From NCBI RefSeq assembly GCF_011008565.1, contig NZ_JAAIWK010000001.1:1-64000 (forward strand): a stretch of 64,000 bases of DNA. Reading direction: 5' to 3'. This DNA is from Heyndrickxia ginsengihumi (lineage in GTDB: Bacteria; Bacillota; Bacilli; Bacillales; Bacillaceae_C). A program made the position numbers and the translations under genes. Shown piece after piece: positions 1 through 7,453 of this stretch. Positions within the stretch are counted from its first letter, which is position 1; the number at the start of each line of letters is the position of its first letter. The notes beneath the pieces were generated by a model that saw only the letters and a list, made by a program, of their open reading frames with translations, was not told where the DNA came from and searched no databases.

Positions 1-98
1 CTGATCAAAAGCAAGCTCTTCATCAGTTCGCTCGACTTGCATGTATTAGGCACGCCGCCAGCGTTCGTCCTGAGCCAGGATCAAACTCTCCAAAAAGA
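1..98 (-). rRNA. 16S ribosomal RNA, 5' end (partial)
   Basis: The reverse complement carries the universal 5' end of bacterial 16S rRNA: GAGAGTTTGATCCTGGCTCA followed by GACGAACGCTGGCGGCG and the TACATGCAAGTCGAGCG stretch. Only about the first 98 nt are present; the gene continues beyond the left edge. The exact mature 5' end (about 97-98) is set by similarity to Bacillus 16S starts. It is transcribed away from this window, so an rrn operon lies to the left. Confidence 0.97.
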
Positions 99-130
99 TG
101 TTTGATATAAGCTCATAAAAAAATTGACGT

Positions 131-157
131 TTCGTTTTGTTCAGTTTTCAAAGATCA
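131..157 (-). promoter_or_regulatory. rrn leader with conserved antitermination/processing block
   Basis: On the minus strand this reads CTTTGAAAACTGAACAAAAC, the block found just upstream of 16S genes in Bacillus rrn operons. It lies between the proximal promoter and the 16S 5' end, so it is transcribed leader involved in antitermination or processing. The function follows from the known family; only the sequence is seen here. Confidence 0.75.
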
Positions 158-190
158 ATCACTTTTTAGTTGATTAACAGCGACTTGATT

Positions 191-219
191 ATTATATCAA
201 AATAATTTGTTGTTGTCAA
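191..219 (-). promoter_or_regulatory. rrn promoter, proximal (sigma-A)
   Basis: Perfect consensus on the minus strand: -35 TTGACA (219-214), 17-bp spacer, -10 TATAAT (196-191). It lies about 90 bp upstream of the 16S 5' end and is the strongest-looking of three tandem promoters. Confidence 0.92.
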
Positions 220-264
220 CACTTTTTTATTTAAGTGACTTTTGATTTATAAGATGTATTTTCA

Positions 265-293
265 AATATAACAGAATTACGATTAACTGTCAA
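265..293 (-). promoter_or_regulatory. rrn promoter, middle (sigma-A)
   Basis: On the minus strand: -35 TTGACA (293-288), exactly 17 bp, then -10 TATATT (270-265). It is 74 bp upstream of the proximal promoter and has the same architecture. Confidence 0.82.
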
Positions 294-347
294 TACATTT
301 TATTAATTTGCTACTTCTAATCAATTTGTTTAGAAGCAACGTTTAAT

Positions 348-376
348 AATATACCAATTCCAAAACAAATTGTCAA
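348..376 (-). promoter_or_regulatory. rrn promoter, distal (sigma-A)
   Basis: On the minus strand: -35 TTGACA (376-371), 17-bp spacer, -10 TATATT (353-348). It lies 83 bp upstream of the middle promoter. Tandem rrn promoters are usual in Bacillus and allow growth-rate control; three equally spaced copies are seen here. Confidence 0.82.
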
Positions 377-449
377 CGCTTTTTACAAAAAAAGGTTAGA
401 GACTCCTATTTTCATTAAAAACCTGTACTTAATCGATGACTTTAAGCAT

Positions 450-469
450 TTAATCAAACGTTTGATTAA
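450..469. promoter_or_regulatory. 20-bp perfect palindrome, operator-like
   Basis: Half-site TTAATCAAAC followed immediately by its exact reverse complement. Length and symmetry fit a TetR-family operator, but no regulator gene is adjacent: the distal rrn promoter begins 74 bp to the left and the GNAT gene starts 270 bp to the right. The binding partner is unknown. Confidence 0.45.
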
Positions 470-739
470 TTTATTCTGTAGAAAGATCCTTACAGAAAAA
501 TATATTTGTAATATAGTAATTCATCCATTCTTCCAAAAAGGAAAATTATCTAGTAACTACAAGCCACTGGTAGAAATAGCTAGCATGATACTTTGTACAA
601 TAAATTATAGAGTAAAAAATAAATCTAATAACTTCTGCATTATATATTGAATGTCCTTCGGGAAAATGTCAAAATTAATTGTATATTTAGTCAAAACAGT
701 TAACAATGTCATTTAACAGAAAGATTGGAGATGAACATA

Positions 740-1255
740 ATGGAAAACTTACAGACAAAATGTGTTTACTTAGATTTTTATAATCCAACATATAAAGATT
801 CCCTAGTAGATTATCATCTATTAGAGAACCAAAAAGCCTTTACAAAGACACCTATTGAAGCATTAAAATTTTGCGAACAGGACCAAGAGCGACATCCAAT
901 CTTAATTTTTTATAATGAAAAACCTGTTGGCTTTTTTGTTTTACATGAGGGAGAAGGAACGAAAGAGTTTAGTGACCATCATGATGCCATCCTGTTACGA
1001 GCTTATTCCATCAACTCCGTTTTTCAAGGAAAAGGGATTGCAACCCAATCACTCAGATTAATTCCTAATTTTATAAAAAAATACTACCCTAACATAAATG
1101 AAGTGGTTCTCGCCGTTAATCATCAGAACTTTGCTGCCCAGCATGTATATAAATCATGTGGGTTTGTCGACACAGGCCGCCGCGCAGTGGGACGAAGCGG
1201 AGAAATGTATATATACTCTCTTAATCTAGCCAGTAACAATGAATGTACAGAATGA
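740..1255 (+). CDS. GNAT family N-acetyltransferase
   Basis: A 171-residue GNAT-fold protein. The acetyl-CoA-binding motif A is visible in the second half as FQGKGIATQSLRLI, followed by a C-terminal AAQHVYKSCGF segment typical of motif B. The substrate (amine, peptide N-terminus or small molecule) cannot be told from sequence. Start ATG 740 is chosen because GGAG at 727-730 sits 9 bp upstream; a TTG at 725 and an ATG at 731 are too close to that ribosome binding site. It is monocistronic, faces away from the rrn operon, converges on the downstream transporter gene and is followed by a hairpin terminator. Confidence 0.85.
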   Translation: MENLQTKCVYLDFYNPTYKDSLVDYHLLENQKAFTKTPIEALKFCEQDQERHPILIFYNEKPVGFFVLHEGEGTKEFSDHHDAILLRAYSINSVFQGKGIATQSLRLIPNFIKKYYPNINEVVLAVNHQNFAAQHVYKSCGFVDTGRRAVGRSGEMYIYSLNLASNNECTE

Positions 1256-1341
1256 CAAAAAGGGCTCAGAAATATTTCTCCTAAACCGCTTCTTTGCACG
1301 CAAATGTCATTTCTCTTCTTTTAGAATTTGTCTACAATTTT

Positions 1342-1380
1342 AAAGGGCTGACATCATATAGTGTCTGCCCTTTTCTTATA
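1342..1380 (+). terminator. intrinsic terminator after the GNAT gene
   Basis: Stem AAAGGGC-x-GACA (1342-1353) pairs with TGTC-x-GCCCTTT (1362-1373) across an 8-nt loop, followed by a T-rich tail on the plus strand. The loop contains the stop codon of the convergent transporter gene. In the minus direction there is no U-run. Confidence 0.75.
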
Positions 1381-2340
1381 TGGTGTCTCACGTAATAATA
1401 TGTTAGGTACAAGCCAAATGTATATCAACTCACCAATTAGTTCAACAATCGTTTGCGTTACGATAACAGCCGAGACGATCACCCGTTCATGTTCTGGCAA
1501 TGCAAATGCCAAAGGGAGAACAACGAGTGAATTACGAGTACTTCCACTAAATAAAAGTGTACGCCCTGAAGATATATTTAATTTGAACATAATTGCTATA
1601 TATTTTGAAATAATCGGCATAACCACCATAAAAGCTACATAAATAGGAATAACCTTTATAACTATATTGAACTCATTTAATATCTTTGCTAGTTGTGAAG
1701 CTACAATTATAAAAAGTGTCAGTGCCATAAAAGGAACCGGAAGCCAGGAGGAAACCCTTACTAACTGAGTACCTGTAGACGATCTGTTTGCGTATATTTG
1801 TAAAAAAACAGCAATTCCAAGAGGGATCACGATCAAATCCACAAAAGCCGTAATAAATGGTTTAGCATGAACAAATCCTTCTGCATTTTCTCCTAAAAAC
1901 AACATTAAGAATATTGGTAAGAGAACCATTTGTAAAACAAATAGAATGGGTGTTGACAGTAACATCAACTTTTCATTTCCACCCCCTAGGGCAGTAAATA
2001 TAATGACGTAGTCCACACAAGGAACGAGCAAAACTAAATATACTCCCAACAGTAGTCGCGGCTCGTTATGTAGATAAAATGATAAAACCCAGACAACGAT
2101 TGGAACTACAACAAAATTTACTAGCAGGAGGGCTATAGTAAAACGGCGGTTCCGAAAAACATGTGTAAATGAGGGAAAGGGAATTTGAGAAAACATACTA
2201 AACAATACAATCGCAATCACAATAGAAACCCATTTATGTAAAGCGGCCGCTGAATGAGGAAATATCAATCCATATCCTGCTGCTATAAATATACATATAA
2301 AGTAAATCCTAGCTTGGTGATGTTCAATCTTATCTTTCAT
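1354..2340 (-). CDS. ACR3/bile acid:sodium symporter-type membrane transporter
   Basis: A 328-residue polytopic membrane protein with about ten hydrophobic segments and no signal peptide. Two motifs recall the ACR3 arsenite permease / bile acid:sodium symporter superfamily: LVPCVDYVIIFTALGGGN in the middle, where the conserved Cys of ACR3 lies, and GSTRNSLVVLPLAFALPEH near the end. No arsR, arsC or metal-binding regulator is adjacent, so arsenite export is not established and another anion or organic substrate is possible. The longer frame starting at 2436 would overlap murF and its terminator. ATG 2340 is preferred, with AAGGAG about 13 nt upstream, which is a rather long spacing. The family call is moderate. 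Confidence 0.7.
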   Translation of the reverse strand: MKDKIEHHQARIYFICIFIAAGYGLIFPHSAAALHKWVSIVIAIVLFSMFSQIPFPSFTHVFRNRRFTIALLLVNFVVVPIVVWVLSFYLHNEPRLLLGVYLVLLVPCVDYVIIFTALGGGNEKLMLLSTPILFVLQMVLLPIFLMLFLGENAEGFVHAKPFITAFVDLIVIPLGIAVFLQIYANRSSTGTQLVRVSSWLPVPFMALTLFIIVASQLAKILNEFNIVIKVIPIYVAFMVVMPIISKYIAIMFKLNISSGRTLLFSGSTRNSLVVLPLAFALPEHERVIVSAVIVTQTIVELIGELIYIWLVPNILLRETPYKKRADTI

Positions 2341-2385
2341 CCCCTTAATATCTCTCCTTCTCCCTTTATGCAAAAAGGTTATATG

Positions 2386-2411
2386 AAAAGGAGCAACAAT
2401 GTGCTCCTTTT
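2386..2411 (-). terminator. hairpin terminator at the murF stop codon
   Basis: AAAAGGAGC (2386-2394) and GCTCCTTTT (2403-2411) form a perfect 9-bp stem with an 8-nt loop. The distal arm ends in TTTT on the minus strand. It overlaps the murF stop and separates it from the transporter gene. Confidence 0.7.
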
Positions 2412-3787
2412 TAAAGAGAAATTTCCTTAACAACATCTTCTAATTTCATTCCACGTGATGCTTTTACCAATATAAGATCATTTTCCTCAATTCTTGCTTG
2501 TAACCGTTGAATTAATTCATCCTTATTTGTGAATGAAAAAATACGTGTTTCTGGAAATGAATCACGGGCTCCTTCTGCAATATAGCGAGCAAGCTCTCCA
2601 TATGTAAATACAAATTGGATTTTTTCAGCATCAATAGCTTGACCAATTTCTGTATGGAATTGTTTTTCATTTTCACCAAGCTCAAGCATATCCCCCAAAA
2701 CAAGTATTTTTCGTCTTGCTCCTGAAAAATTTTCGATTAAATGAATCGCCGCTTTCATTGAAGTTGGACTTGCATTATAAGCATCATTAATGACTTTAGA
2801 TCCACGGATTCCATCAATCATTTCCATGCGCATTGCTGTTAATTTTAAAGCTTGTAAACCTGATGCAATTACTTGCGGTTCTAATGAAAATTCTTTTCCA
2901 ACTAAAATAGCTGAAAGTGCATTTACAACATTGTATTCTCCAAGAACAGGAATAAAATATTCTACTTCAGGGTCAAGATTGGTTTTAAAGCTGCTTCCTG
3001 TTTCCTGCTGCGTAATGTGAACAGGATATACATCATTCGATAGACTTCTTCCAAAAGTTTTCGTATCAATACCGGTGATATGCGGTACTTTTTCTTGAAG
3101 AAGCGGTTCATCTCCTATGTAAATTAATAAACCACCATCCGGCAATCCTTCAACAATTTCAAGCTTTGCATCTGCAATTGCTCTCCGTGAACCTAAATTT
3201 TGAATATGTGCTTCTCCAATATTTGTAATGATTGCAACATCTGGACGGGCAATGTTTGTTAATAACGAGATTTCCCCCCTTGCACTCATTCCCATTTCTA
3301 GTACGGCGATATCTGTATTCTCATCTAAAGAAAGAATAGTTAGAGGCAGTCCTAAATGATTATTATAATTTCCTTCTGTTTTCTGGACTTTGTATTTTTG
3401 ACTTAAAACAGTTGAAACCATATCTTTCGTCGTTGTTTTTCCATTGGAACCAGTGATGCCAACAACTTTAATATCTAATTGTTTTCGATAAGTCTTTGCA
3501 AGTTCTTGAAGGCTTTGCTGGACATCGTCCACTACGATAAGGGGCAGATCAGTTGGCGGATTTGGGACATCCTTTTGCCAAAGAGATGCTGCCGCTCCTT
3601 TACGAATTGCGTCTTCCACAAATTTATGTCCGTCTACATTACTCCCCTTAAGCGGAATATATAAATTACCTTTTTCAATCTTACGCGAATCAATACTAAC
3701 ACCTTGAATAGTGATGTCTGCTATAGCGTCGATTTCACTCACAACATTTATCATCGCTGCAATTTCTTGAATAGTTCTTTTAATCAT
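2411..3787 (-). CDS. murF: UDP-N-acetylmuramoyl-tripeptide--D-alanyl-D-alanine ligase MurF
   Basis: Cytoplasmic Mur ligase (458 residues) adding the D-Ala-D-Ala dipeptide to UDP-MurNAc-tripeptide, the last cytoplasmic step in making the pentapeptide precursor. The ATP-binding motif GITGSNGKTTTKD lies at residues 110-122, preceded by an N-terminal UDP-binding domain (DSRKIEKGNLYIPLKG) and followed by the central and C-terminal ligase domains (VINDAYNASPTSM, ILVLGDMLELG). Length is normal. GGAGGTC sits about 8 nt before the ATG. It lies 79 bp downstream of ddl on the same strand, so the enzyme making its dipeptide substrate and the enzyme using it are neighbours, as in B. subtilis. Confidence 0.97.
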   Translation of the reverse strand: MIKRTIQEIAAMINVVSEIDAIADITIQGVSIDSRKIEKGNLYIPLKGSNVDGHKFVEDAIRKGAAASLWQKDVPNPPTDLPLIVVDDVQQSLQELAKTYRKQLDIKVVGITGSNGKTTTKDMVSTVLSQKYKVQKTEGNYNNHLGLPLTILSLDENTDIAVLEMGMSARGEISLLTNIARPDVAIITNIGEAHIQNLGSRRAIADAKLEIVEGLPDGGLLIYIGDEPLLQEKVPHITGIDTKTFGRSLSNDVYPVHITQQETGSSFKTNLDPEVEYFIPVLGEYNVVNALSAILVGKEFSLEPQVIASGLQALKLTAMRMEMIDGIRGSKVINDAYNASPTSMKAAIHLIENFSGARRKILVLGDMLELGENEKQFHTEIGQAIDAEKIQFVFTYGELARYIAEGARDSFPETRIFSFTNKDELIQRLQARIEENDLILVKASRGMKLEDVVKEISL

Positions 3788-3827
3788 TAATTATGACCTC
3801 CTACCAAAATCCCACACTATAAACAGA

Positions 3828-3862
3828 ATGGGTCGGACACCATATTAGTATCAGACCCCCAA
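3828..3862. repeat. short hairpin between ddl and murF (dispersed element)
   Basis: GGGTCGGACACC (3830-3841) faces TATCAGACCC in inverted orientation. Similar TGATACC/GGTACCGGACC-type arms occur after spoIIQ (about 22541-22612) and after atpC (about 35151-35236), so this appears to be a small dispersed, terminator-like palindrome. As a terminator it is weak. Confidence 0.4.
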
Positions 3863-3866
3863 AATG

Positions 3867-4934
3867 TTAAAGTGTATATTTAATATTTTGTTTTTCTTTA
3901 TGCTTTTCAATCGCAAGTTCCACAAGTTTTTCAATCAATTGTGGATATTCAAGACCGCTATGTTTCCAAAGAAGCGGAAACATACTAAAAGGAGTGAAAC
4001 CTGGCATTGTATTAACCTCATTAATGATAATTCTTTCCTCTTTTGTTACAAAAAAGTCAGCACGGACAAGCCCTGCACAATCTAATGCTTTAAATGCTGT
4101 GATTGCTGCTGCAGATAGCTTTTCATAGACGGTTTGGGAAACCTCAGCCGGAATAACTAATGCCGTATCCCCATCCTGATATTTAGCCTTATAATCATAA
4201 AAATCTGTTTTTGGTACTATTTCACCTGCTACCGAACATTTCGGATCATCATTTCCAAGCACACCAATTTCAATTTCGCGTGCTATGACGCCTTCTTCAA
4301 CAATAATTTTGCGGTCAAAGTTAAATGCCTCTGCAAAGGCTGCCTCTAATTCTGCACGATTAGTACATTTACTAATACCTACGCTGGAGCCAAGATTTGC
4401 AGGCTTCACAAAGCAAGGATAGCCTGTTACAGTCTCTACTTCCTCATAGCACTTTTCAGGTGCATCTTGCCACGCACTTCGAATAAATGATACATATTTT
4501 ACTTGTTCAAGACCAGCTTGAGCAAAAATGTTTTTCATAATAACTTTATCCATACCTGCTGCAGATGCAAGCACACCATTTCCTACATAAGGAAGATTCA
4601 ACAATTCTAATAAACCTTGCACTGTTCCATCCTCTCCATTTGGCCCATGAAGAAGTGGGAAGACTACATCATAACCGCTATCTGCTTCTGACAAAGATGT
4701 AGATAATGCAGTTGGTGCAACTGTTTCTCCGGAATGAAATTCTAACTGCTTGACATCCTCAACCGGGCCGTTTAATAACGGTCCTTTCACCCAAGCACCT
4801 TCTGTTGTAATAAAAATTGGATGCACCTCATATTTTTCATGATCCAAGGCTTGAATAACAGCTTTGGCAGTCTGCAATGATACTTGATGTTCCGCTGACT
4901 TCCCACCATATAATAAACAAATTTTCTTTTTCAT
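3867..4934 (-). CDS. ddl: D-alanine--D-alanine ligase
   Basis: ATP-grasp ligase (355 residues) joining two D-alanines for the peptidoglycan stem peptide. The N-terminus has the family signature [16 protein letters not shown]; the ATP-grasp core follows ([34 protein letters not shown]), with the metal-binding end [19 protein letters not shown]. The omega loop reads [12 protein letters not shown]: a Tyr is present, as in D-Ala-D-Ala rather than D-Ala-D-lactate ligases, so no vancomycin-type depsipeptide activity is suggested. GGAGGATC lies before the ATG. murF follows on the same strand. Confidence 0.96.
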   Translation of the reverse strand: MKKKICLLYGGKSAEHQVSLQTAKAVIQALDHEKYEVHPIFITTEGAWVKGPLLNGPVEDVKQLEFHSGETVAPTALSTSLSEADSGYDVVFPLLHGPNGEDGTVQGLLELLNLPYVGNGVLASAAGMDKVIMKNIFAQAGLEQVKYVSFIRSAWQDAPEKCYEEVETVTGYPCFVKPANLGSSVGISKCTNRAELEAAFAEAFNFDRKIIVEEGVIAREIEIGVLGNDDPKCSVAGEIVPKTDFYDYKAKYQDGDTALVIPAEVSQTVYEKLSAAAITAFKALDCAGLVRADFFVTKEERIIINEVNTMPGFTPFSMFPLLWKHSGLEYPQLIEKLVELAIEKHKEKQNIKYTL

Positions 4935-4974
4935 TATGATCCTCCAATAATTACGAGATGTTTCTATTTTACCA

Positions 4975-5215
4975 CTTTGAAATAGACTCTTTTCTAAAAG
5001 ATTGTTGTTTTTAAATAGATTTTGCTTATTTAAAAATAAGTAGTTGATTTCCGCTCAAGAATTCTCGCTTTCCGCGAACGGACATTGAACCTTTGCGGAG
5101 CTTTTCGCCTACAGAGTCTCACCTGTCCCGTTATTCCTGTGAAGTTTCTCACCTTCCGCTCCAATCAACTTATGAACAGTTTAATCGAAAAACAACAAAG
5201 TTTTCGAAACAGCCT
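4975..5215 (-). repeat. dispersed intergenic repeat (near full-length copy, minus orientation)
   Basis: Read on the minus strand it contains TTGGAGCGGAAGGTGAGA, then ACGGGACAGGTGAGAC, then GCGGAAAGCGAGAATTC and GAGCGGAAATCAACTAC. This layout recurs in other gaps of the window (10.9, 16.3, 26.9, 32.0, 46.2, 49.4 and 49.6 kb). It fills most of the 370-bp ddl-SMR gap. ORFs across it are not believable genes. Confidence 0.75.
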
Positions 5216-5304
5216 TCAATAAAACAAACATCATCTAGTCGAAATAACTTTCCGATAGTTTCCTTCCCTATTGTATGAGAAAATAGGGCATTTGTGTATA
5301 TCCA

Positions 5305-5619
5305 TTATTCTACAATTTTTAAACCAACAACACCTATAATGATTAAAATAATAAATAACAGCTTACGTAAGCTTCTACCTTCACGAAAAAATATAATTCC
5401 TATTAAAACACTGCCGGCTGCTCCTATTCCCGTCCATATTGAGTAGGCAGTACTTAATGGAATGGTTTGCAGCGCTTTAGAGAGACAAAACAAGCTGATT
5501 AAAGAACTTATGATTGAGAGAGCAGTATAAGTATGGCGTTTAAATCCATTAGAAACTTTCATAAAGAGAACGAAAGCAATTTCCCCTGCACCAGCTGTTA
5601 TTAAGTAAAGCCACGCCAA
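5305..5619 (-). CDS. SMR family efflux subunit (second of pair)
   Basis: Small multidrug resistance protein of 104 residues with four predicted transmembrane helices and the conserved membrane Glu at residue 13 (MAWLYLITAGAGE), essential for proton-coupled antiport in the family. It starts at TTG 5619 with AGGAG about 9-10 nt upstream and lies 6 bp after its partner, so the two are cotranscribed and probably form a heterodimer. The pairing resembles YkkC/YkkD of B. subtilis (guanidinium/drug export). The motif KVSNGF in helix 1 differs from the SugE/Gdx-type partner, as expected for the divergent half of a paired SMR. Confidence 0.85.
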   Translation of the reverse strand: MAWLYLITAGAGEIAFVLFMKVSNGFKRHTYTALSIISSLISLFCLSKALQTIPLSTAYSIWTGIGAAGSVLIGIIFFREGRSLRKLLFIILIIIGVVGLKIVE

Positions 5620-5625
5620 TACTAT

Positions 5626-5958
5626 TCACTCTCCTTTATTGTTTCCTTCAGAAAACCGCAATCCGATAATCCCAATAAAAAGGCAAATTAGAAAAAACCA
5701 CTTCACAAAACTTCCCTCTTCATCAAAAAATAAAATACCAATTATAGCTGTTCCTGCAGCACCAATTCCCGTAAAAACCGCATATGCTGTTCCAATCTCA
5801 ATAGTGCTTGTCGCTTTTGCAAATAAAACAAAGCTTACTAAAATGAATACGACTGTTATGACGATTGGCATTAATTTTGTAAACCCGTGGGAATACTTTA
5901 ATCCCATCGCCCAAATAATTTCTGCTATTCCCGCAATAAATAGATACAACCACGCCAC
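5626..5958 (-). CDS. SMR family efflux subunit (first of pair, SugE/Gdx-like)
   Basis: A 110-residue, four-helix SMR protein with Glu13 and the helix-1 segment GLKYSHGFTK typical of the SugE/Gdx (guanidinium exporter) branch. Start GTG 5958 follows GGGGAGGG by about 7 nt. It is the promoter-proximal gene of a two-gene operon. I could not find the guanidine-I (ykkC) aptamer in its 5' region even though the B. subtilis homologues carry one; control here seems to be by a plain sigma-A promoter. Substrate is inferred from branch membership only. Confidence 0.87.
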   Translation of the reverse strand: MAWLYLFIAGIAEIIWAMGLKYSHGFTKLMPIVITVVFILVSFVLFAKATSTIEIGTAYAVFTGIGAAGTAIIGILFFDEEGSFVKWFFLICLFIGIIGLRFSEGNNKGE

Positions 5959-6076
5959 CCTTGTGCCCTCCCCTTTTTATAAAAAACAACACCGAAATGG
6001 AAAAGAGTTTTCTCTTTGTTGCACTTGCAAACATCTTATTTTTCGTTTGTTATTCGACATAGGCAAATAGCAAAGG

Positions 6077-6105
6077 TATATACAGAAGCTTTTTGTAAAT
6101 GACAA
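6077..6105 (-). promoter_or_regulatory. sigma-A promoter of the SMR operon
   Basis: Minus strand: -35 TTGTCA (6105-6100), 17-bp spacer, -10 TATATA (6082-6077). It lies about 120 bp upstream of the first SMR start codon. A small palindrome TTGCA-AG-TGCAA in the leader could be an operator but is unsupported otherwise. Confidence 0.65.
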
Positions 6106-6108
6106 AGA

Positions 6109-6144
6109 AAAGGAACTAGCGATTTTTTTGCTACTTCCCTTCTC
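6109..6144 (-). terminator. terminator of the 6.1-6.9 kb gene
   Basis: On the minus strand GAAGGGAAGTAGC pairs imperfectly with GCTAGTTCCTT around an A-rich loop and is followed by TTCTTT. It lies directly after the stop codon and just upstream of the SMR promoter. Confidence 0.6.
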
Positions 6145-6148
6145 TGTT

Positions 6149-6922
6149 TTATTTAATTAACACTTTCCATTCTCTAGATCTGTGATCAAAGATAAGTTTA
6201 CCATCTACTGGTCTATCCACTATTGATAAGTATTCTTCATACATTTCGTCCATATCATGAAAGTCACCAATTATCCATACGGGAATTTCAATTTGCGCTC
6301 GAGTCTGCAGGCTATTATCTAAAGAAATCAGCATTCCCTCTTTCATGCTCGTAATAAACGGCGTTAATACTTCAACAGGTACGGGCGGTAAATTTTTCTT
6401 CTTTCTCCGCGCAAAAAGAAGTGATTTATCACCCTTTATTTCGTTTATTCTTAAGGATATAACATCACCTAGCATTTTATAAAAATCATCCATTGAGCGA
6501 TAATACGTTTTATTAAACCAGCCATCGTCTTGAGCTAAGTAGACAAAACGATTGTTTAGCTTCCGATAAAACGGCATTCGCAGATGATGTTTAATATGGC
6601 TTAAATAAAGCAGTTCTGCAATTTCGTAGCCTTCTAGCAAGTCAAGGCCTTCTTCATCTTCAAAATCAATCCAGCAGAAGTCCCCGTAGCGATAGACATC
6701 ATCTTCCACTAAACGGTCAACTGTTTCCTCATCAACATACTCAAAAAGTGTGTGCAGATTAAACATGCCTGAATCGAATTGATGACGTAAAAGAAGAAGA
6801 TTTGTTAATTTTGGAAAAGCATGATAGAATTCACGGAATTCTATTCCGTAGGATAATACATAATGGTTCACTTCATTTGTATGAACATATATGAGTCCCC
6901 GATTACCTGCATGGTTTTTCAA
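6149..6922 (-). CDS. conserved protein of unknown function
   Basis: A 257-residue soluble protein that I do not recognise as a characterised family. It has no signal peptide or membrane segment. It is rich in aromatic and acidic residues (for example FCWIDFEDEEGLDLLEGYE near residue 80 and DDGWFNKTYYRSMDDFY near 130), with a basic stretch ARRKKKNLPPVPVEV at about 165-180. The start is TTG 6922, with GGAGGT 7-8 nt upstream. It stands alone between the SMR operon and the divergent yhdP-like gene. Codon use and the strong RBS support a real gene; no role is proposed. Confidence 0.8.
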   Translation of the reverse strand: MKNHAGNRGLIYVHTNEVNHYVLSYGIEFREFYHAFPKLTNLLLLRHQFDSGMFNLHTLFEYVDEETVDRLVEDDVYRYGDFCWIDFEDEEGLDLLEGYEIAELLYLSHIKHHLRMPFYRKLNNRFVYLAQDDGWFNKTYYRSMDDFYKMLGDVISLRINEIKGDKSLLFARRKKKNLPPVPVEVLTPFITSMKEGMLISLDNSLQTRAQIEIPVWIIGDFHDMDEMYEEYLSIVDRPVDGKLIFDHRSREWKVLIK

Positions 6923-7304
6923 TTAATTTACCTCCGATTGTGCGACACCAATATATGAAAAATACATATAAATATGGAAAAATTTCCTAAAGCAAAAATT
7001 ATATTCTCATTTTAACAAATTTTTATAAAAATGTTAGTACAGTTCAACACATTCACTTTAAAATTATAATGAACAACAAGAAAAACTTCCATTTTTAAAT
7101 ACGACTTTTTTAGAACTTTTGTATCATACGCTGAATTTCCCAGCAACGAATTTAACAAAATAAACAAATGTATCAAAAATCTTTACAAGTAAAGTATATA
7201 TAATGGATAAAGGAATTATAAAGCAACGAATTTATTATATGACGTGTACTCATATACATTCATACTTAAGAAATCTATAGTATACTTATTTTATACAACC
7301 ATTT

Positions 7305-7388
7305 CATTTCAACTCATGAAGGAAGAACCGATCGAAAACATCCATTATATTTCCGATCGGTATATATAATGAAATGAGTTTTATTTTT
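7305..7388 (+). promoter_or_regulatory. structured 5' leader upstream of the yhdP-like gene
   Basis: The 530-bp region between the divergent genes is AT-rich and contains no gene. Its proximal part holds nested inverted repeats: CATTTCATT/AATGAAATG (outer), AACTCAT/ATGAGTT (inner) and ACCGATCG/CGATCGGT (innermost). The right arms of the first two overlap, so they cannot form together, and the ATGAGTT arm is followed by TTTATTTTT. This is what a transcriptional switch could look like. I do not recognise a known riboswitch; the Mg2+ M-box consensus was not seen. Confidence 0.45.
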
Positions 7389-7389
7389 A

Positions 7390-7453
7390 AGGAGGTGCTT
7401 GTCTTGCTTGATTGAGATGTTTACAATCACAAACTTCTCATGCAAGACAAAAC
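7390..7453 (+). promoter_or_regulatory. SD-hairpin-start translation leader of the yhdP-like gene
   Basis: The strong ribosome binding site AAGGAGG (7389-7395) lies 58 nt before the ATG. Between them TTGTCTTGC (7399-7407) can pair with GCAAGACAA (7442-7450). Folding this stem leaves only about 6-10 unpaired nt between SD and ATG 7454. The yhdT-like gene at 9481 has the same arrangement. Confidence 0.5.

Noticed and set aside
462-650. 62-codon plus-strand ORF
   Set aside because: It starts at a TTG inside a palindrome, has no RBS and no protein-like features.
5093-5278. 61-codon ORF in the ddl-SMR gap
   Set aside because: It lies wholly within a dispersed repeat copy.
5959-6080. Guanidine-I (ykkC) riboswitch
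   Set aside because: Its conserved aptamer blocks were not seen in the SMR leader.
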